NCBI RefSeq assembly: GCF_033958435.1
Contig: NC_134138.1
Location: 271,413,798-271,477,797, forward strand
DNA from: Carettochelys insculpta
Lineage: Eukaryota; Chordata; Testudines; Carettochelyidae
DNA: 64,000 bases
Direction of reading: 5' to 3'
In this document: piece after piece, positions 1 through 11,020 of the stretch
Numbering within the stretch: the stretch's first letter is position 1
Layout: each line of letters opens with the position of its first letter
Made by a program: the position numbers and the translations under genes
Notes under the pieces: generated by a model
What the model was told of the DNA's origin: nothing
Database searches by the model: none
The model's input: the letters and a program-made list of their open reading frames with translations, nothing else

Positions 1-2097
1 CCCCTCACACACCCACCCTGCACCACTGCCCGCCATATGCACAGGGGACACCAGTGTGCACAACACAACTCGGTACTATAACAGCAACTAAACACCAACC
101 AACATGTAAATAAAATGCATTTGACAGAACAAGTGTGAGGCAATTTTAAGTGGGAGCTATGTACGGGGTGAACTGGGGAGAACTATGTACAATGGGAAGG
201 GGTGCAAGCACCTTGGAAGGGGTTATTGGGCAAGGGAGGACCTATTGCTCCACAGCGGGTGAAGGGTTGGACCCTTGGTGGATGCAGGGGCTCCTGCCGC
301 TCTGGGTCTGGGGGCCCCATCAGGGCTGGGATGGGGCAGAGATTACAGGGAGGTAGAGCTGGTCAGGGGCTGTGGGCACTGCCTTAGGGGCCTGGGGGGT
401 GATCGGGTGAAGGAGGGTTGGTGGGGCAGGGGAGTCAGGCTCGCCCTGGCCTAAACTGTGATGAGCCACTGGGCCAGTGGGAGCCTGGCAGCCGGGGGAG
501 TTGTTGGCTGGGATAAGGGCAGTCAGTTCCAGGGCGGCAGGGGTGAGGGAAGGGGAGGCAGTAGGGGGGCAGCAGTGGTAGGGGGTTGGCAGGGCACTCC
601 AGCTCTGGGTGGGCAAGGCACCATACTGCCACAGCCGCCTCATTCCAGACCTCCCACAGCCAGGCTCTGTGCTCCTGCTCCATCAGGAGCCAGTGGCGGA
701 GGATGGCCGTTTGCTCCCATATGACAGTGGTGTGGGTGGCTGCAGCCTCATCCAGGTTGTGCCAGCATTGGTGGCGGGCCCTCCAGGGCTGGGTGAGTGG
801 CAGGCCCTCTGGGGCTGTGGGGGTGCCAGCCTGGGCGACGGGGATGGGGGCTCCCTGGCTCCATCAGAGAGTGGAGCTGGACTGCTGGTGCCTGGGATTG
901 GACTGTCCCGGCTGTCAGAGGGTGACTCTGAGGAGACGCAACAGAGAGAGAGAGGCAACCCGTCAATGCTGCTGCCTGGCCTCGGGGGCCCACCCTGACC
1001 CCCCCCCGACCATCCACCGACATATCATATACTCACCCAACCCTGCTGGGGGGACCCGCGTGGCCGGTGGGGCCTCATATGTGGGGCGCCTGCTGGATGC
1101 GGTCCGCCCCTGCCTCCCTTCCCAGTTGGAAGGATTATGGTGCTGTTCATGAGTGTGGGTGCTGAGTGCCACCATGCCTGGGCCTCGGACACGGCCGGGG
1201 GATGGCGGGGAGGCTGTCCGTCCCAGCCTGGGGCTCCTGAATCACCTGTTACCTACCTGAGGCTCTGGAAAACAGATCCAGGGAGACCTGCCTCAAGGGG
1301 GCCTTGCTGGAGGAGCTGGCGGTGATAGCAGTCATCAGGGGGCCTTCCTCCACCAAGGCACTCACCGTCTCGTCTGCCCTGGTCCAGCCCAATGATCCTG
1401 CCCAGTCCTGCACCTCGGCTTCAGGGTCCATCTGGGGGCTGGCAGTGTCTATCATGGCCACCAGGTCCAGAGCATCTTTCAGGCCCAGGAGCAGGTGTAG
1501 CTCCCGACAGGGAGTGCACCTCTGGGCGGCCCCTGCCCCCGATCGCCTGGCGGAATCCCTGGCCCAGCTGTGGGCCTTAAGCCACACTTAAATGGCTGTG
1601 CGCTGGGGGGGTGGCCCCACTTCCACAGCCCCTGCAACAGCTGATCAAAGGTCACAGCATTCCAGGGCCAGCCGGTGGGGTGCTGCAGCTTGTCTTCTCC
1701 AGCCCAGAGGCCAAGGAGGTCTTTTATCTCGGCCTCTGTCCAGGAGGGGCCCCTCCTTTTCTGGCCCTGGCTGGCCTCCAACGACCCGTCAGGCTGGGAG
1801 GAAAGGGCCTCCTGGAGGTCGTGGGGGTCTTGAAGACTTGCCATGTGGCCCGTGGTCTCTTTGGCTGTGGGATCAGAGCAGCTGGAGGGTGTGCCTGTCA
1901 GAGCTCATGCTCCTGAGGCTGTCAGCACACTCAGCTCCCTGCACAGGGTTCCCAGGTCCTTGCAGCTTTAAGCAGCTGGACCCGGAGACCACAGAGCCCT
2001 GCTGGGACTGCCAAGAGCATCTCCACACACCCTGCGACCACTGCCGTGACAGGCCTGCTCTTTCCAAAGAGCAGCCCCAGAGCATCTACACATGCCC
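1..2097 (-). mobile_element. PIF/Harbinger element remnant (locus 1)
   Basis: This GC-rich block holds a Myb/SANT-like gene of Harbinger type on the minus strand. Its right edge is placed at about 2097, where the minus strand reads GGGCATGTGTAGATGC, resembling the GTCTACAC-type ends of other elements here. The left edge lies outside the window or is decayed, and no transposase is seen in bases 1-480. The boundaries are inference; the Myb gene is the solid part. Confidence 0.5.
480..1844 (-). pseudogene. Harbinger-associated Myb/SANT-like DNA-binding protein, broken, with one recognisable intron
   Basis: In PIF/Harbinger transposons a Myb/SANT-like protein binds the ends and brings the transposase in. 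Translation from the ATG at 1844 gives an acidic leader, then a SANT-like helix region with RRGPSWTEAEIKDLLGLW. The frame shifts near 1590 and continues to about 1257, where exon 1 ends CTCAG before GTAGGT. An acceptor (tctcctcag) ends at 928 and exon 2 continues with a helical stretch around WLLMEQEHRAWLWEVW near 620-720. The same exon-intron layout is seen in the gene at 24800-26428. Several frame changes show it is not functional. It could alternatively be a domesticated gene, but nothing supports that. Confidence 0.6.
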
Positions 2098-2282
2098 TCT
2101 TTAGAAATTCAATTTCACATGCCCCCTGGCTGATCTGACTTGTTTTCTCCTCTCTTGATGCATACTACCGATAATGAGCCATTTCCACCCTGACTGAGCA
2201 GACCTTGTCAGCTCTGGCCCTCCCTTTTACGGGGACCCCACTCTTTAAATACACCTCTGAAACCACACCCCCCCACTCATGC

Positions 2283-2411
2283 ATCTGGTGAAGCGGGTCT
2301 TTGCCCATGAAAGCTTATGTTCCAAAATATCTGTTAGTCTACAAGGTGCCACAGGACTTCTTGTTGTTTCCGAAGATACAGACTAACACGCCTACCTCTC
2401 TGATAATTTCA
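2283..2411 (+). repeat. PLE-associated SINE-like repeat (pLTR-like), single copy
   Basis: This is a ~125-bp unit running from CTGGTGAAGCGGGTC to CAGACTAACACGCCTACC. The same unit lies next to PLE coding ends at 46.9 kb and 58 kb, so I read it as the PLE terminal repeat rather than a tRNA-derived SINE. No tRNA-like A/B box head was seen. The strand given is that of the hammerhead-like core and of PLE coding in the linked copies. Confidence 0.6.
2285..2322 (+). ncRNA. hammerhead-ribozyme-like core, partly decayed
   Basis: CTGGTGA (consensus CUGANGA, one mismatch) is followed by a possible helix II (GCGGG with CCCAT around GTCTTTG), then GAAA at 2309-2312. After that comes a 3-bp helix III closed by TTAT, with the triplet TTC in the cleavage position. 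Helix I is not evident. PLEs are known to carry minimal hammerheads; activity of this copy is doubtful. Confidence 0.3.
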
Positions 2412-2412
2412 A

Positions 2413-3011
2413 AAGGGGCTGCTGTTCCCAAAATCAGATGGGAAGAGCGATTTCGAAAAGTGCACCCTGTGATGGAGTGGGGGGAGTGCATGTGTAAGTC
2501 AGGCTGGATGTGAGAGGCCAGCAGAGCAGTTCCCAGTGGCTAAGTATGACCCTGGGGCTACAACTGGCAGGTAACACCTCTGCCCTGAACAAAGAGGAGG
2601 GAGGAGCCGAGCTGGGTTTGAATCGGGGGCGGCAGTCAGAGGCTAAGGGAAGAGAGAGCTGGAAGGCAGCCAGCCTGAGGAGGGGGAAAGCTACACCCCA
2701 GAGGGGCACCCCTCGGGGTCTTCTCCCCCAGGATGGGTTGGAAGGACTGTCTCTGACTGCTGTACTGTCACTTCTGTGAGAAACTGGGCATCTGTTGCCT
2801 AATAAACCTCCTGTTGTACCTGCTGAGTGAGAGTCACTCCTGCCAGCGGACGGGGTGCAGTGCAGGGGGAACCCCTGAACCCCATCACACACCCCTTTCC
2901 ACCAAAAACAATTTTGGAAGAGGCCATTATGTGTGTGGATGCTCTGTGGCCTCTTTTGAACTTAGGCCCCCTTGCAAAATTGATTTTAAAATAAGGGGCT
3001 AGTATAGATAT
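2413..3011. mobile_element. MITE remnant split by a solo LTR
   Basis: Sequence on both sides of the LTR (2413-2467 and 2890-3011) looks like one short palindromic MITE. The left part contains TTCCCAAAATCAGATGGGAA, as in the MITE at 15678-16109. The right part ends near GGGGCTAGTATAGATATC, which resembles the GGGGCTAGTGTAGACAC end of the MITE at 13633-14111. The LTR insertion divides it. Confidence 0.35.
2468..2889 (+). mobile_element. Solo LTR of a Ty3/Gypsy retrotransposon
   Basis: The unit starts TGTGATGGAG, ends CCCATCACA and is 422 bp long. It is flanked by a perfect 5-bp duplication, CACCC at 2463-2467 and at 2890-2894. An AATAAA polyadenylation signal lies near 2801. Its ends and several internal blocks (GTGCATGTGT near the start; CTGAG(T/C)GAGAGTCAC and GGGG..CCTGAACCC near the end) match the LTRs of the Gypsy element at 28084-30589 read on its coding strand. 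A solo LTR is the expected product of recombination between two LTRs, which removes the body. Confidence 0.85.
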
Positions 3012-3613
3012 CCCCCATGTGCCCCATTCCTGAGAATATAAAAGATGGGGAAATTACCCATGTAACACACAAGATAGTTGAGAGTTCTGTTAAGAACCAG
3101 TCAGTACACTGTTTGAGTGTGGCTTCTACTGAATGTAAAGATTATTTTCTTATTTCTCCCATTGTGGTCTTCCTGGCAATATCTTCTCCAAGCAACAGCC
3201 ACATCATTTCCTTTCAATTTTGGACAGCCACTGTATTGACTTCCCATGTTTGAGGAATGCTGTTTCGTGTCTCCTCAGTGTCTGACCTGGGTCAGCTGAT
3301 GTGGAGAGAAATTTTCTAAAATGAGCTACATCCAAGATTGCTGAGAAACAAGTGTTGGAAAAAGCACATATTAAAAATGCACGGATCCCATGCTGAATTT
3401 ACGCCTAAATTCCTTATAGTAAATGTAAGTCACCAAAAATAAACAGTTTATTAAAAAGAAAAGTGAAAATTTAAAAATGATGGTTAAATATAATGGGTTT
3501 AAAGAGTCAAACTGAATTCAACACCTATATGCCAGCTCTAACTTAAGAGCGGGCCACATTAAATTGTGTTGGGCACAATATTTCAGGGCTCAGCTGTGTT
3601 CCAGCACCACATA
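3012..3613. other. No recognised feature
   Basis: AT-rich unique-looking sequence. Short open frames only, with no family motif. Confidence 0.5.
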
Positions 3614-4415
3614 CAGTAAACCTCAATTTAACGGAGCAGTTAGGGAGAGGGTTGTCCGTGGATCCCAAAGGTCCATTAAACGCTAGAGTTTACTGCCCCC
3701 ACTAAGCTTGCCCGTCTCCAATTCACCCCCTCCTCCCAAAAAACCTGACTTACCAGAGCTGCCGCTGGAGGAACTGCTGGGCACCTGCGTGGCTGGCATC
3801 TCGCCATGCGCCGCTGGAAGCACCTCGCTGTGTGCGGCTAGAACAGCCCTGCCACACGCAGCTGGAAGCACCTCCCCGCGCACAGCTAGAGCAGCCCTGC
3901 CACGCACAGCTAGAGGCACCCTGTTTGCAGCCACACGCAGCGAGAGGAACCCCACTTCCAGCTGCCTGTGGCAGGGCTGCTCCAGCCACATGCAGTGAGG
4001 TGCTTCCAGCCATGCTTTGTGAGATGCCAGCCACACAGGTGTCCAGCAGCTCCTCCAGCGGCAGCTCTGGGAACTCACACATCGGGGACACTCCAGCTAT
4101 GTGTGGTGAGGAGCCAGCCACATGGGGATACAGGAGCCTCGAGGAGCTGCTGACTTGAAGAGCCGCCATGTGCTCCTCTCACCATATGCCCGCATACACC
4201 TCCACCCCTTGTGGGAGAAGTGCATGGCAGCTCCAGAGGAGGAGCTGGTGGCTCCTCCAGGCCATGGCAGAAGTAAGTCCCTTTACTTTTTTTGAAGGGA
4301 GGGGGCAGAGGGATTTAGGGTTTTACTGACCCCAGTGGACTTCATGAACAATGGGGGGACATCCATTGTTCCCAAAGTCCGCTCAATCAGGGTCCTTAAA
4401 ATCGAGGGTTTACTG
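3614..4415. mobile_element. Tigger-like DNA transposon, non-autonomous, with internal palindrome
   Basis: The ends are CAGTAAACCTCAATTTAACG (left) and its inverse near TCGAGGGTTTACTG (right), of the CAGTAAACC type found in TcMar-Tigger/pogo elements. The left end is preceded by TA; the right flank reads CA, so one side of the TA duplication has mutated. The body has no transposase. Instead it holds two inverted arms (about 3757-3870 and 3967-4072) that contain ~48-bp tandem units built around GCAGCTGGAAGCACCTC. Open frames on both strands across this part come from the repeat, not from a gene. Confidence 0.6.
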
Positions 4416-5569
4416 CAGTAGCACTATGCATCTAAATACAGGTCATGAAATAAACCTCAGCGTGTAAGTGCTTTTATTTTTAAGCCTCTGAATTTTTTCT
4501 CTCTTTCCATCCCCCAATATTAAGCCTAATATCTACCCAGAAAACTGTGAAATTATTTTTCACTGTTTTAATCTAATTAATTTTATAATAAATATTGCTA
4601 AATTCCCAGAAAATTGTAGCCCAGTAAAACTAAAAATGACAACCCATCGTTATACAACATATGGAAACATCTTCCATCAGGAAGCTTGATAACAGATGCA
4701 TACTAAAACATGAGCTAGAAAATCTTGTCTCCTAGAAAAAGACTTGTCATAAACAAAACCTGATGGGATGAAGAATATACATAATGCATGTAATGTCCCT
4801 TTCTATTTATCAAGGTTATGAAGTAATTGGCTTGAATACCAAGCAACACTGACATACAGCATTGAAGAGGCAAACAGTGCATATGTCATTTACACAGAAG
4901 CCACAAGTGGAGTGAGATGGAAATATTGTTATAGAATAGTCAGTTAAAAGTCATGCCATCTCTCTGATAATGATGTCAGTATAGTCTCCAGAAAGTAACA
5001 GTGAGAAAGCTGTGCTAGTTTACATACTATCAAAACAAAACTGTAAATTACTTGTAATTCAATAAGTTTAGGAGGAGGTGAGAAGAGGAAAAGGAAAATA
5101 TTTCATAATCACACAGCTACTTGCCTTACTGAATCAGCAAGAGAAGCTTTAAATGCATAAAATAAATCCCGTTACAAACAATAAGGGCTAGAACTTAATG
5201 AGAGTGCTTTTATTTCTTATCTAAAATCTGAACTCAACGGGGTATCTTTTAAGGCTGTCCAATGAATCAGTGACATGCATTAGAAGATGAGAATCAGGGC
5301 TTGCCACAATTGCATTGTTTATTGGTAAATTGAGTTTACACTCAGATTGGAAGAAAGTCAGATTTAAATCTGTACGTAGGCTGCAATAATTAACTTACAG
5401 AGAGTCTCTGGCCAACATAGCTAAATCTTTAAAGGCAGTCTTATAGTAATCATGTTATTAGTAAGAGCAGTACCTGCCTAGGTTCTGATCCACTCCTACC
5501 AGCACTGTTCCATAACAGCTCACACCTAACAGTAAATTTTGAAGAAACAAGAAAAATTACTAATACTTC
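4416..5569. other. No recognised feature
   Basis: AT-rich sequence without long open frames or repeat signatures that I recognise. Confidence 0.5.
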
Positions 5570-6440
5570 TTTGTAATACACTTTCTTCTTTGAATGATGG
5601 TCCTTGTTGTAGTCCCCTGAGGATTATACACATGCAACATGCGCCCTGACTTGCCTCATGCTTCTATCTGAGCCTCTAATGAGTGGGGTGGACCAATGGT
5701 GCGTCACCAGTTCCCTCTACCACTGCATGAGCCGAGTTGGAACTTCCAGTGAACCCGTCTTCAAAAAGATCAAAGCTGAAGTTAGTTTTACCAGGTTTTA
5801 TCTATAATTTCACTAGTTTATGTCTTTCCTAATTTTAATGTTAGTTTAAAATGGCTTAGGGCATTTTTGCCCCTATTCCCCCCAGCCTGTTCTGGACTAT
5901 GCCTGGACTCCAAGCTTTCAAACTCTGTACGTTGTGCCTATGATCTTTCTTGTTCAACGATGATCATCAATTCTGCCTCAACTGTCAGGGAGAAGCTCAC
6001 ATCATGGCTAGGTAAGGTATTTGCCAACCTTTCACCACCAAACCGAAAAAGGCAGAGCTCTTTGTCTCTTCAAATATCTCTTGAGAATGTTGTAAGACCA
6101 CGCTCAAATACACTTCAGGGAACACCTTTCTGACATTATCTCATCCCAAGTCAGTTGCACTACCCCAGCTGAACCCATCACATGACGCTCTGGGAGATCT
6201 GGAAGCAATCACACAGGCATGGAGCTAAAATCTTCCTCTAAGTCCAAAAAAATCGATGCTTCTTCTACTACCATGGCCCAAGGGAACAAAGCACTTTCTA
6301 AGTCCCAATGGCACAAATTGATGACCCAGAAGCTATGGGATCCAATTGTTCTGAGTGTTGAAGTGCCAGTAGCTCTATTACCCACATGACACAAGTTCTG
6401 CATCTGCTAGGGAAGTCCAGATGGATGGTACCAAAAACTT
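5570..6440 (+). pseudogene. DIRS-like retrotransposon gag fragment
   Basis: Around 5915-6010 one frame gives FKLCTLC followed, after a frame change, by DDHQFCLNCQGEAH. This is a C-x2-C ... C-x2-C-x4-H arrangement like the N-terminal gag zinc motif of vertebrate DIRS-like elements and similar to the blocks at about 40690-40800 and 46625-46715. The rest is serine-rich and broken by stops. A CR1 copy begins directly downstream. The assignment rests on one motif and context. Confidence 0.4.
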
Positions 6441-6486
6441 GGGGGAAAAAAATGCCTCTTGCCAGGAAGATCTGGATTTCAATTAC

Positions 6487-8318
6487 AAAGGATTACAAAT
6501 TACAAAGGATGAATATAGGCAAACAATGCAAGAATGCAGGAGAAAGGTTAGAAAGGCTAAGGCACAAAATGAGCTCAAACTAGCGACAGGCATAAAAGGA
6601 AACAAGAAGCCTTTTTATAAATATATTAGAAACAAGAGGAAGACCAGGAACAGAGTAGGGCCCTCGCTCAGTGAGGAGGGAAAAACAGAAACAGGGAACT
6701 TGGAAATGGCACAGATGCTTAATGACTTCTTTGTTTCGGTCTTCACTGAGAAGTCTGATGAAGGAATGCCCAACATAGTGAATGCTAGTGGGAAAGGGGT
6801 AGGATTAGAAGTTGAAATAAAAAAAGAACAAGTTAAAAATCACTTAGGAAAATTAGATGTCTGCAAGTCCCCAGGGCCTGATGAAAGGCACCCTAGAATA
6901 CTCAAGGAGCTCATAGAGGAGGTAGCTGAGCCTTTATCAATCATCTTTGGAAAATCATGGGAGACAGGAGAGATTCCAGAAGACTGGAAAAGGGCAAATA
7001 TAGTGCCCATCTATGAAAAGGGGAATAAGAATAACCCAGGAAACTACAGGCCAGTCAGCTTAACTTCAGTGCCAGGAAAGATAAGGGAGCAGGTAATTAA
7101 AGAAATCATCTGCAAGCACTTGGAAGGTGGTAAGGTAATAGGAAACAGCCAGCATGGGTTTGTAAAGAATAAATCTTGTCAAACTAATCTGATAGCTTTC
7201 TTTGATAGGATAATGAGCCTTGTGGATAGGGGAGAAGCAGTAGATGTGGTATACCTAGACTTTAGTAAAGCATTTGATACGGTCTCTCATGATATTCTTA
7301 TAAAAAAACTAGGTAAATACATTTAGGTGAGGCTACTATAAGGTGGGTGCATAAATGGCTGGATAACCATACCCAGAGAGTAGTTCTTAATGGTTCTCAA
7401 TCCTGCTGGAAAAGTATAACAAGTGGGGTTCCGCAGAGGCCTGTGTTAGGACCGGTTCTGTTCAATGTCTTCATCAACGATTTAGATATTGGCATAGAAA
7501 GTACGCTTATTAAGTTTGCAGATGATAGCAAGATGGGAGGGGTTGCAACTGCTTTGGAGGATAGGGTCATAATTCAAAATGATCTGGATAAATTGGAGAC
7601 ATGGTCTGAGGTAAACAGGATAAAGTTTAATAAGGACAAATGCAAAGTGCTCCACTTGGGAAGGAGCAATCAGTTTCACAGATACAGAATGGGGAGAGAC
7701 TGTCTAGGAACGACAACAGCAGAAAGGGATCTAGGGATTATAGTGGACCACAAGCTAAATATGAGTCAACAGTGTGATGCTGTTGCAAAAAAAGCAAACA
7801 TGATTCTGGGATGCATTAACAGGTGTGTTTTGAACAAGACACGAGAAGTCATTCTTCCGCTCTACTCTGCGTTGGTTAGGCCTCAGCTGGAGTATTGTGT
7901 CCAGTTCTGGGCACCGCATTTCAAAAAGGATGTGGAGAAACTAGAGAGAGTCCAGAAAAGAGCGACAAGAATGATTAAAGGTCTAGAGAATGTGACCTAT
8001 GAAAAAAGGTTGAAAGAATTGGGCTTGTTTAGTTTGGAAAAGAGAAGATTGAGGGGAGACATGATAGCGGTTTTCAGGTATCTAAAAGGGAGTCATAAGG
8101 AGGAAGGAGAAAACTTGTTCTTCTTGGCCTCTGAGGATAGAACAAGAGGCAACGGGCTTAAACTGCAGCAAGGGAGGTTTAGGTTGGACTTTAGGAAAAA
8201 GTTCCTAACTGTCAGGGCAGTCAAACAGTGGAATAAATTGCCAAGGGAGGTTGTGGAATCTCCATCGCTGGAGATATTTAGGAACAGGTTAGATAGATGT
8301 CTATCAGGTATGGTTTAG
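6487..8318 (+). pseudogene. CR1 ORF2: reverse transcriptase and C-terminal region, one frameshift
   Basis: ORF2 copies the element RNA at the target site. Visible in order: linker with [20 protein letters not shown]; fingers with [35 protein letters not shown]; motif A with [15 protein letters not shown]; motif B, GVPQRPVLGPVLFN, where the usual GVPQGS has become GVPQRP; motif C with KFADDSKMGG, which keeps both catalytic aspartates. The C-terminal region includes [20 protein letters not shown] and RATRMIKGLENVTY. One frameshift near 7325 separates motifs A and B; the second half is open for 324 codons. Lack of the endonuclease, the frameshift and the motif B change make it inactive. Confidence 0.93.
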
Positions 8319-8416
8319 ATAGTACTTGGTCCTGCCATTGGGGCAGGTGGCTGGACTCGATGGCCTCTTGAGGTCCCTTCCAGTCCTAGTGTTCTATGAT
8401 TCTGTGATTCTAGCAG
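6487..8416 (+). mobile_element. CR1 LINE, 5'-truncated
   Basis: The copy begins inside ORF2, upstream of the reverse transcriptase, and runs to the 3' end, where GATGGCCTCTTGAGGTCCCTTCCAG is followed by the ATTCTATG/ATTCTGTG repeats that terminate CR1 elements. 5' truncation is usual for LINEs, caused by incomplete target-primed reverse transcription. It is the most complete CR1 here. Confidence 0.95.
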
Positions 8417-8757
8417 AACCTCAAGAGGCCTTCACCTGACTAAGGACTGAGTCGTGCATGGGCATGTAACTTGCTCATGTGACAAACTCCATCTTGTGGC
8501 ATTCTGGTCTGACCATTCACAGGAAAGCTCATCAGTTGTGGATTGGCACTGTCAGCCAAGTGCTGCTATGCACTTGATTAACAGTCTTCTCGCAAGAGGC
8601 TGGTCAAGCTTCTTGTTAAAGCAAACATTTGAAATACAATTACAAAGCCTACACTCATAACTTCAAATACATAAATGATACATGCATATTAATAGTATAA
8701 AGAGAATCAGTGAATCATTAGCTTTTGATAGACACCTCACTTGTCCCACTGCATACA
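8417..8757. other. No recognised feature
   Basis: Short spacer between two CR1 copies of opposite orientation. No gene or motif seen. Confidence 0.5.
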
Positions 8758-9481
8758 AGAATCATAGAATCATAGAACTATAGAGCTGGAAGAGACCTAA
8801 AAAAGCCATCGAGTCCAGCCCCCTGCTCTAAGCAGGACCAAACCCATCAGATCAGCCCCGCCAGGGCTTTGTCGAGCCGAGACTTAAACACCTCCAGGGA
8901 TGGAGACTCCACTACTTCCCTGAGTAGACCATTACAATGCTTCACCACCCTCCTAGTGAAAAAGTTTTTCCTAATGTTCAACCTGGACCTTCCCAACCAC
9001 AGCTTGAGACCATTGTTCTGTGTTCTGCCATCCATGACCACTGTGAACAGCCTCTCTCCAGCCTCTTTGCAGCCTCCCTTCAGTAAGTTGAAGGCTGTTA
9101 TCAAGTCCCCCCTCAGTCTTCTCTTCTGCAGACTAAACAGTCCCAATTCCCTCAACCTTTCTTCATAAGTCATATGCTCCAGCCCCCTAATTATTTTGGT
9201 CACCCTCTGCTGGACCCTCTCCAGCGTATCCACATCCTTCCTATAATTGGGGGCCCAGAACTGGACACAGTACTCCAGATGCGGCCTCACCAATGCCAAA
9301 TAAAGAGGAATGATCACTTCTCTGGATCTACTGGCAACATTCCTCTTGATGCAATCTAATATGCCATTAGCTTTCTTGACTACAACGGCACACTGTTGAC
9401 TCATGTCCATCTTCTCGTCTACTACAACTCCCAGGTCCTTTTCTGCAAAACTACTACCGAGCCAGTCGGACTCCAGTCGAC
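8758..9481 (-). mobile_element. CR1 LINE 3' fragment, C-terminal ORF2 still open
   Basis: The 3' end (reverse complement of AGAATCATAGAATCATAGAA) lies at the left. A 187-codon frame (9410 to 8847) covers the ORF2 C-terminal region: [40 protein letters not shown] and [19 protein letters not shown]. The reverse transcriptase core is missing. The copy is 5'-truncated, so the open frame is a remnant, not a functional gene. Its sequence differs from the copy at 6487-8416 and is closer to the one at 11021-12610. Confidence 0.9.
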
Positions 9482-10318
9482 AAAACCTAAACCCTTAGCT
9501 TTATCTCCTGTGCATATGATTTAATGCAAACGTATAACTGTGGTTGCAACCCTGAGACATGCCCAGAAGCATTGAGGAGTGCTTCATCTACTAGGCTAGA
9601 GAAAGATCTCAGTGACAGGGTTGTTGAGTGTGGACAAAATGGGTATCCTGTCAATAGAGCTGGAATTCGTCTGCATGCTCTGCAAATGTCAAAAAATGAG
9701 AAACACAAAGCATAACAAGCCATCAATGTTTGTTGTATCAGTGGGTTGATGTACTCGCTTCCTGTATTGCCATGGTCTGTGTCTTCATCAGTCAGAAAAG
9801 ATAGATAGCACACAAGCTGCCAAGAGATGTAAAACATCAAAAAGAATATGCATTTGATCTGTCCAAACAGGAAACATGTATAAAACACCAATGACCATTG
9901 ATCTGCCAGGCAACCAACTGGAATTGGTAAAAAAAGAGTTTTAACTAATACCACTAGCCATGAAAAAAAAATCATTTTTTGGATCCATGGTGGTTTTATC
10001 ATGTATGGACAATAGATCAAAGGTCCTTCCTTTTGTTATTTTTATAATACAAAAAATTTGCATAAAAACATGAAATTTCCTGCAGGTATCATTGTATGTA
10101 AATATGAAAAAGGACGGATGGATGAAAGTTGAACTATTGAAAGGCCAGAAAAAGGGTAGAATAAGAGACCGGGAGCACTCCTCAAGAAGTCTGTTAAGCT
10201 TGTTTGGGTCATGTTCAGGGCACACATTACAGATGAGTTGAAATATGTGGCCAAAATAAAAATGAAAATGACTTTGGCTGTAACTTGTTCGGCCTAACTT
10301 CTGTTCTACAGACACTTG
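9482..10318. other. No recognised feature; one unexplained open frame
   Basis: A 177-codon frame on the minus strand (10020 to 9487) is hydrophobic with many Cys and Phe residues. It shows no domain I recognise and is probably chance in AT-rich DNA. Confidence 0.4.
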
Positions 10319-10580
10319 GGCCATGTCTACACTTGCCAAAAACTTCAAAATGGCCATGCAAATGGCCATTTTGAAGTTTACTAATGAAGCACTGAAATAC
10401 ATATTCAGCGCCTCATTAGCATGCGGGTGGCCATGGCACTTTGAAATTGACGCGGCTTGCAGCCGCACAGCTCATCCAGACGGGGTTCCTTTTTTCAATG
10501 ACCCTGGCAACTTCGAAATCTCCTTATTCCTATGGGCAGATGGGAATAAGGGGACTTCGAAGTAGCCAGGGTCCTTTAGA
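10319..10580. mobile_element. Foldback MITE, left half only
   Basis: Starts GGCCATGTCTACACTTGCC after TTG and contains the palindromic block AAATGGCCATGCAAATGGCC. It then follows the left half of the MITE at 13633-14111 up to the central GGGAATAAGGGGACTTCGAA. The right arm is missing. Confidence 0.7.
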
Positions 10581-11020
10581 AAAGTACAAATAGCCTGGAA
10601 TTATGAATTTAAACCCCTACTTTCAGCATTTTGCTTTACTTACAGCTGCTGAGCATGTACTCCGAAGTATTTTGAGATATAGACGTGTATACGTATATAC
10701 ACCTGTGACACGATCCTTGACATGCTAAAGGCAACATTAGTTTGCAATATGGGTCAGCGGGATCAACGCTATTATGTGCACTGGTTAGTCAGTTTTTAAA
10801 GTAAGAATACTTGTGTTTGGAAAAAGAAAATATTTGTGATCCATTTTACATTACTTATTTGTAACAGTAAGGAACCCTCACTGTGTATGTATTTGTGAAC
10901 TGCATTATATTCTTTGTGTGCCAGAATGATTAATCCATGTAAATATTGCTTCCACGTCAACAGTACAAGCCAGCTCATCAGTAGTATCAACAAGCATTCT
11001 ATAAGGCAGAGCAAGAGATA
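10581..11020. other. No recognised feature
   Basis: AT-rich spacer, no motif seen. Confidence 0.5.

Noticed and set aside
2283..2411. tRNA-derived SINE
   Set aside because: No tRNA-like head with A and B boxes; the repeat is instead continuous with PLE 3' ends at two loci.
3683..4169. Overlapping open frames on both strands as genes
   Set aside because: They follow from an in-phase GC-rich tandem repeat inside a Tigger-like element.
9487..10020. 177-codon hydrophobic minus-strand frame as a membrane protein gene
   Set aside because: No regular membrane-segment spacing, no known family, AT-rich surroundings and no splice or promoter context.
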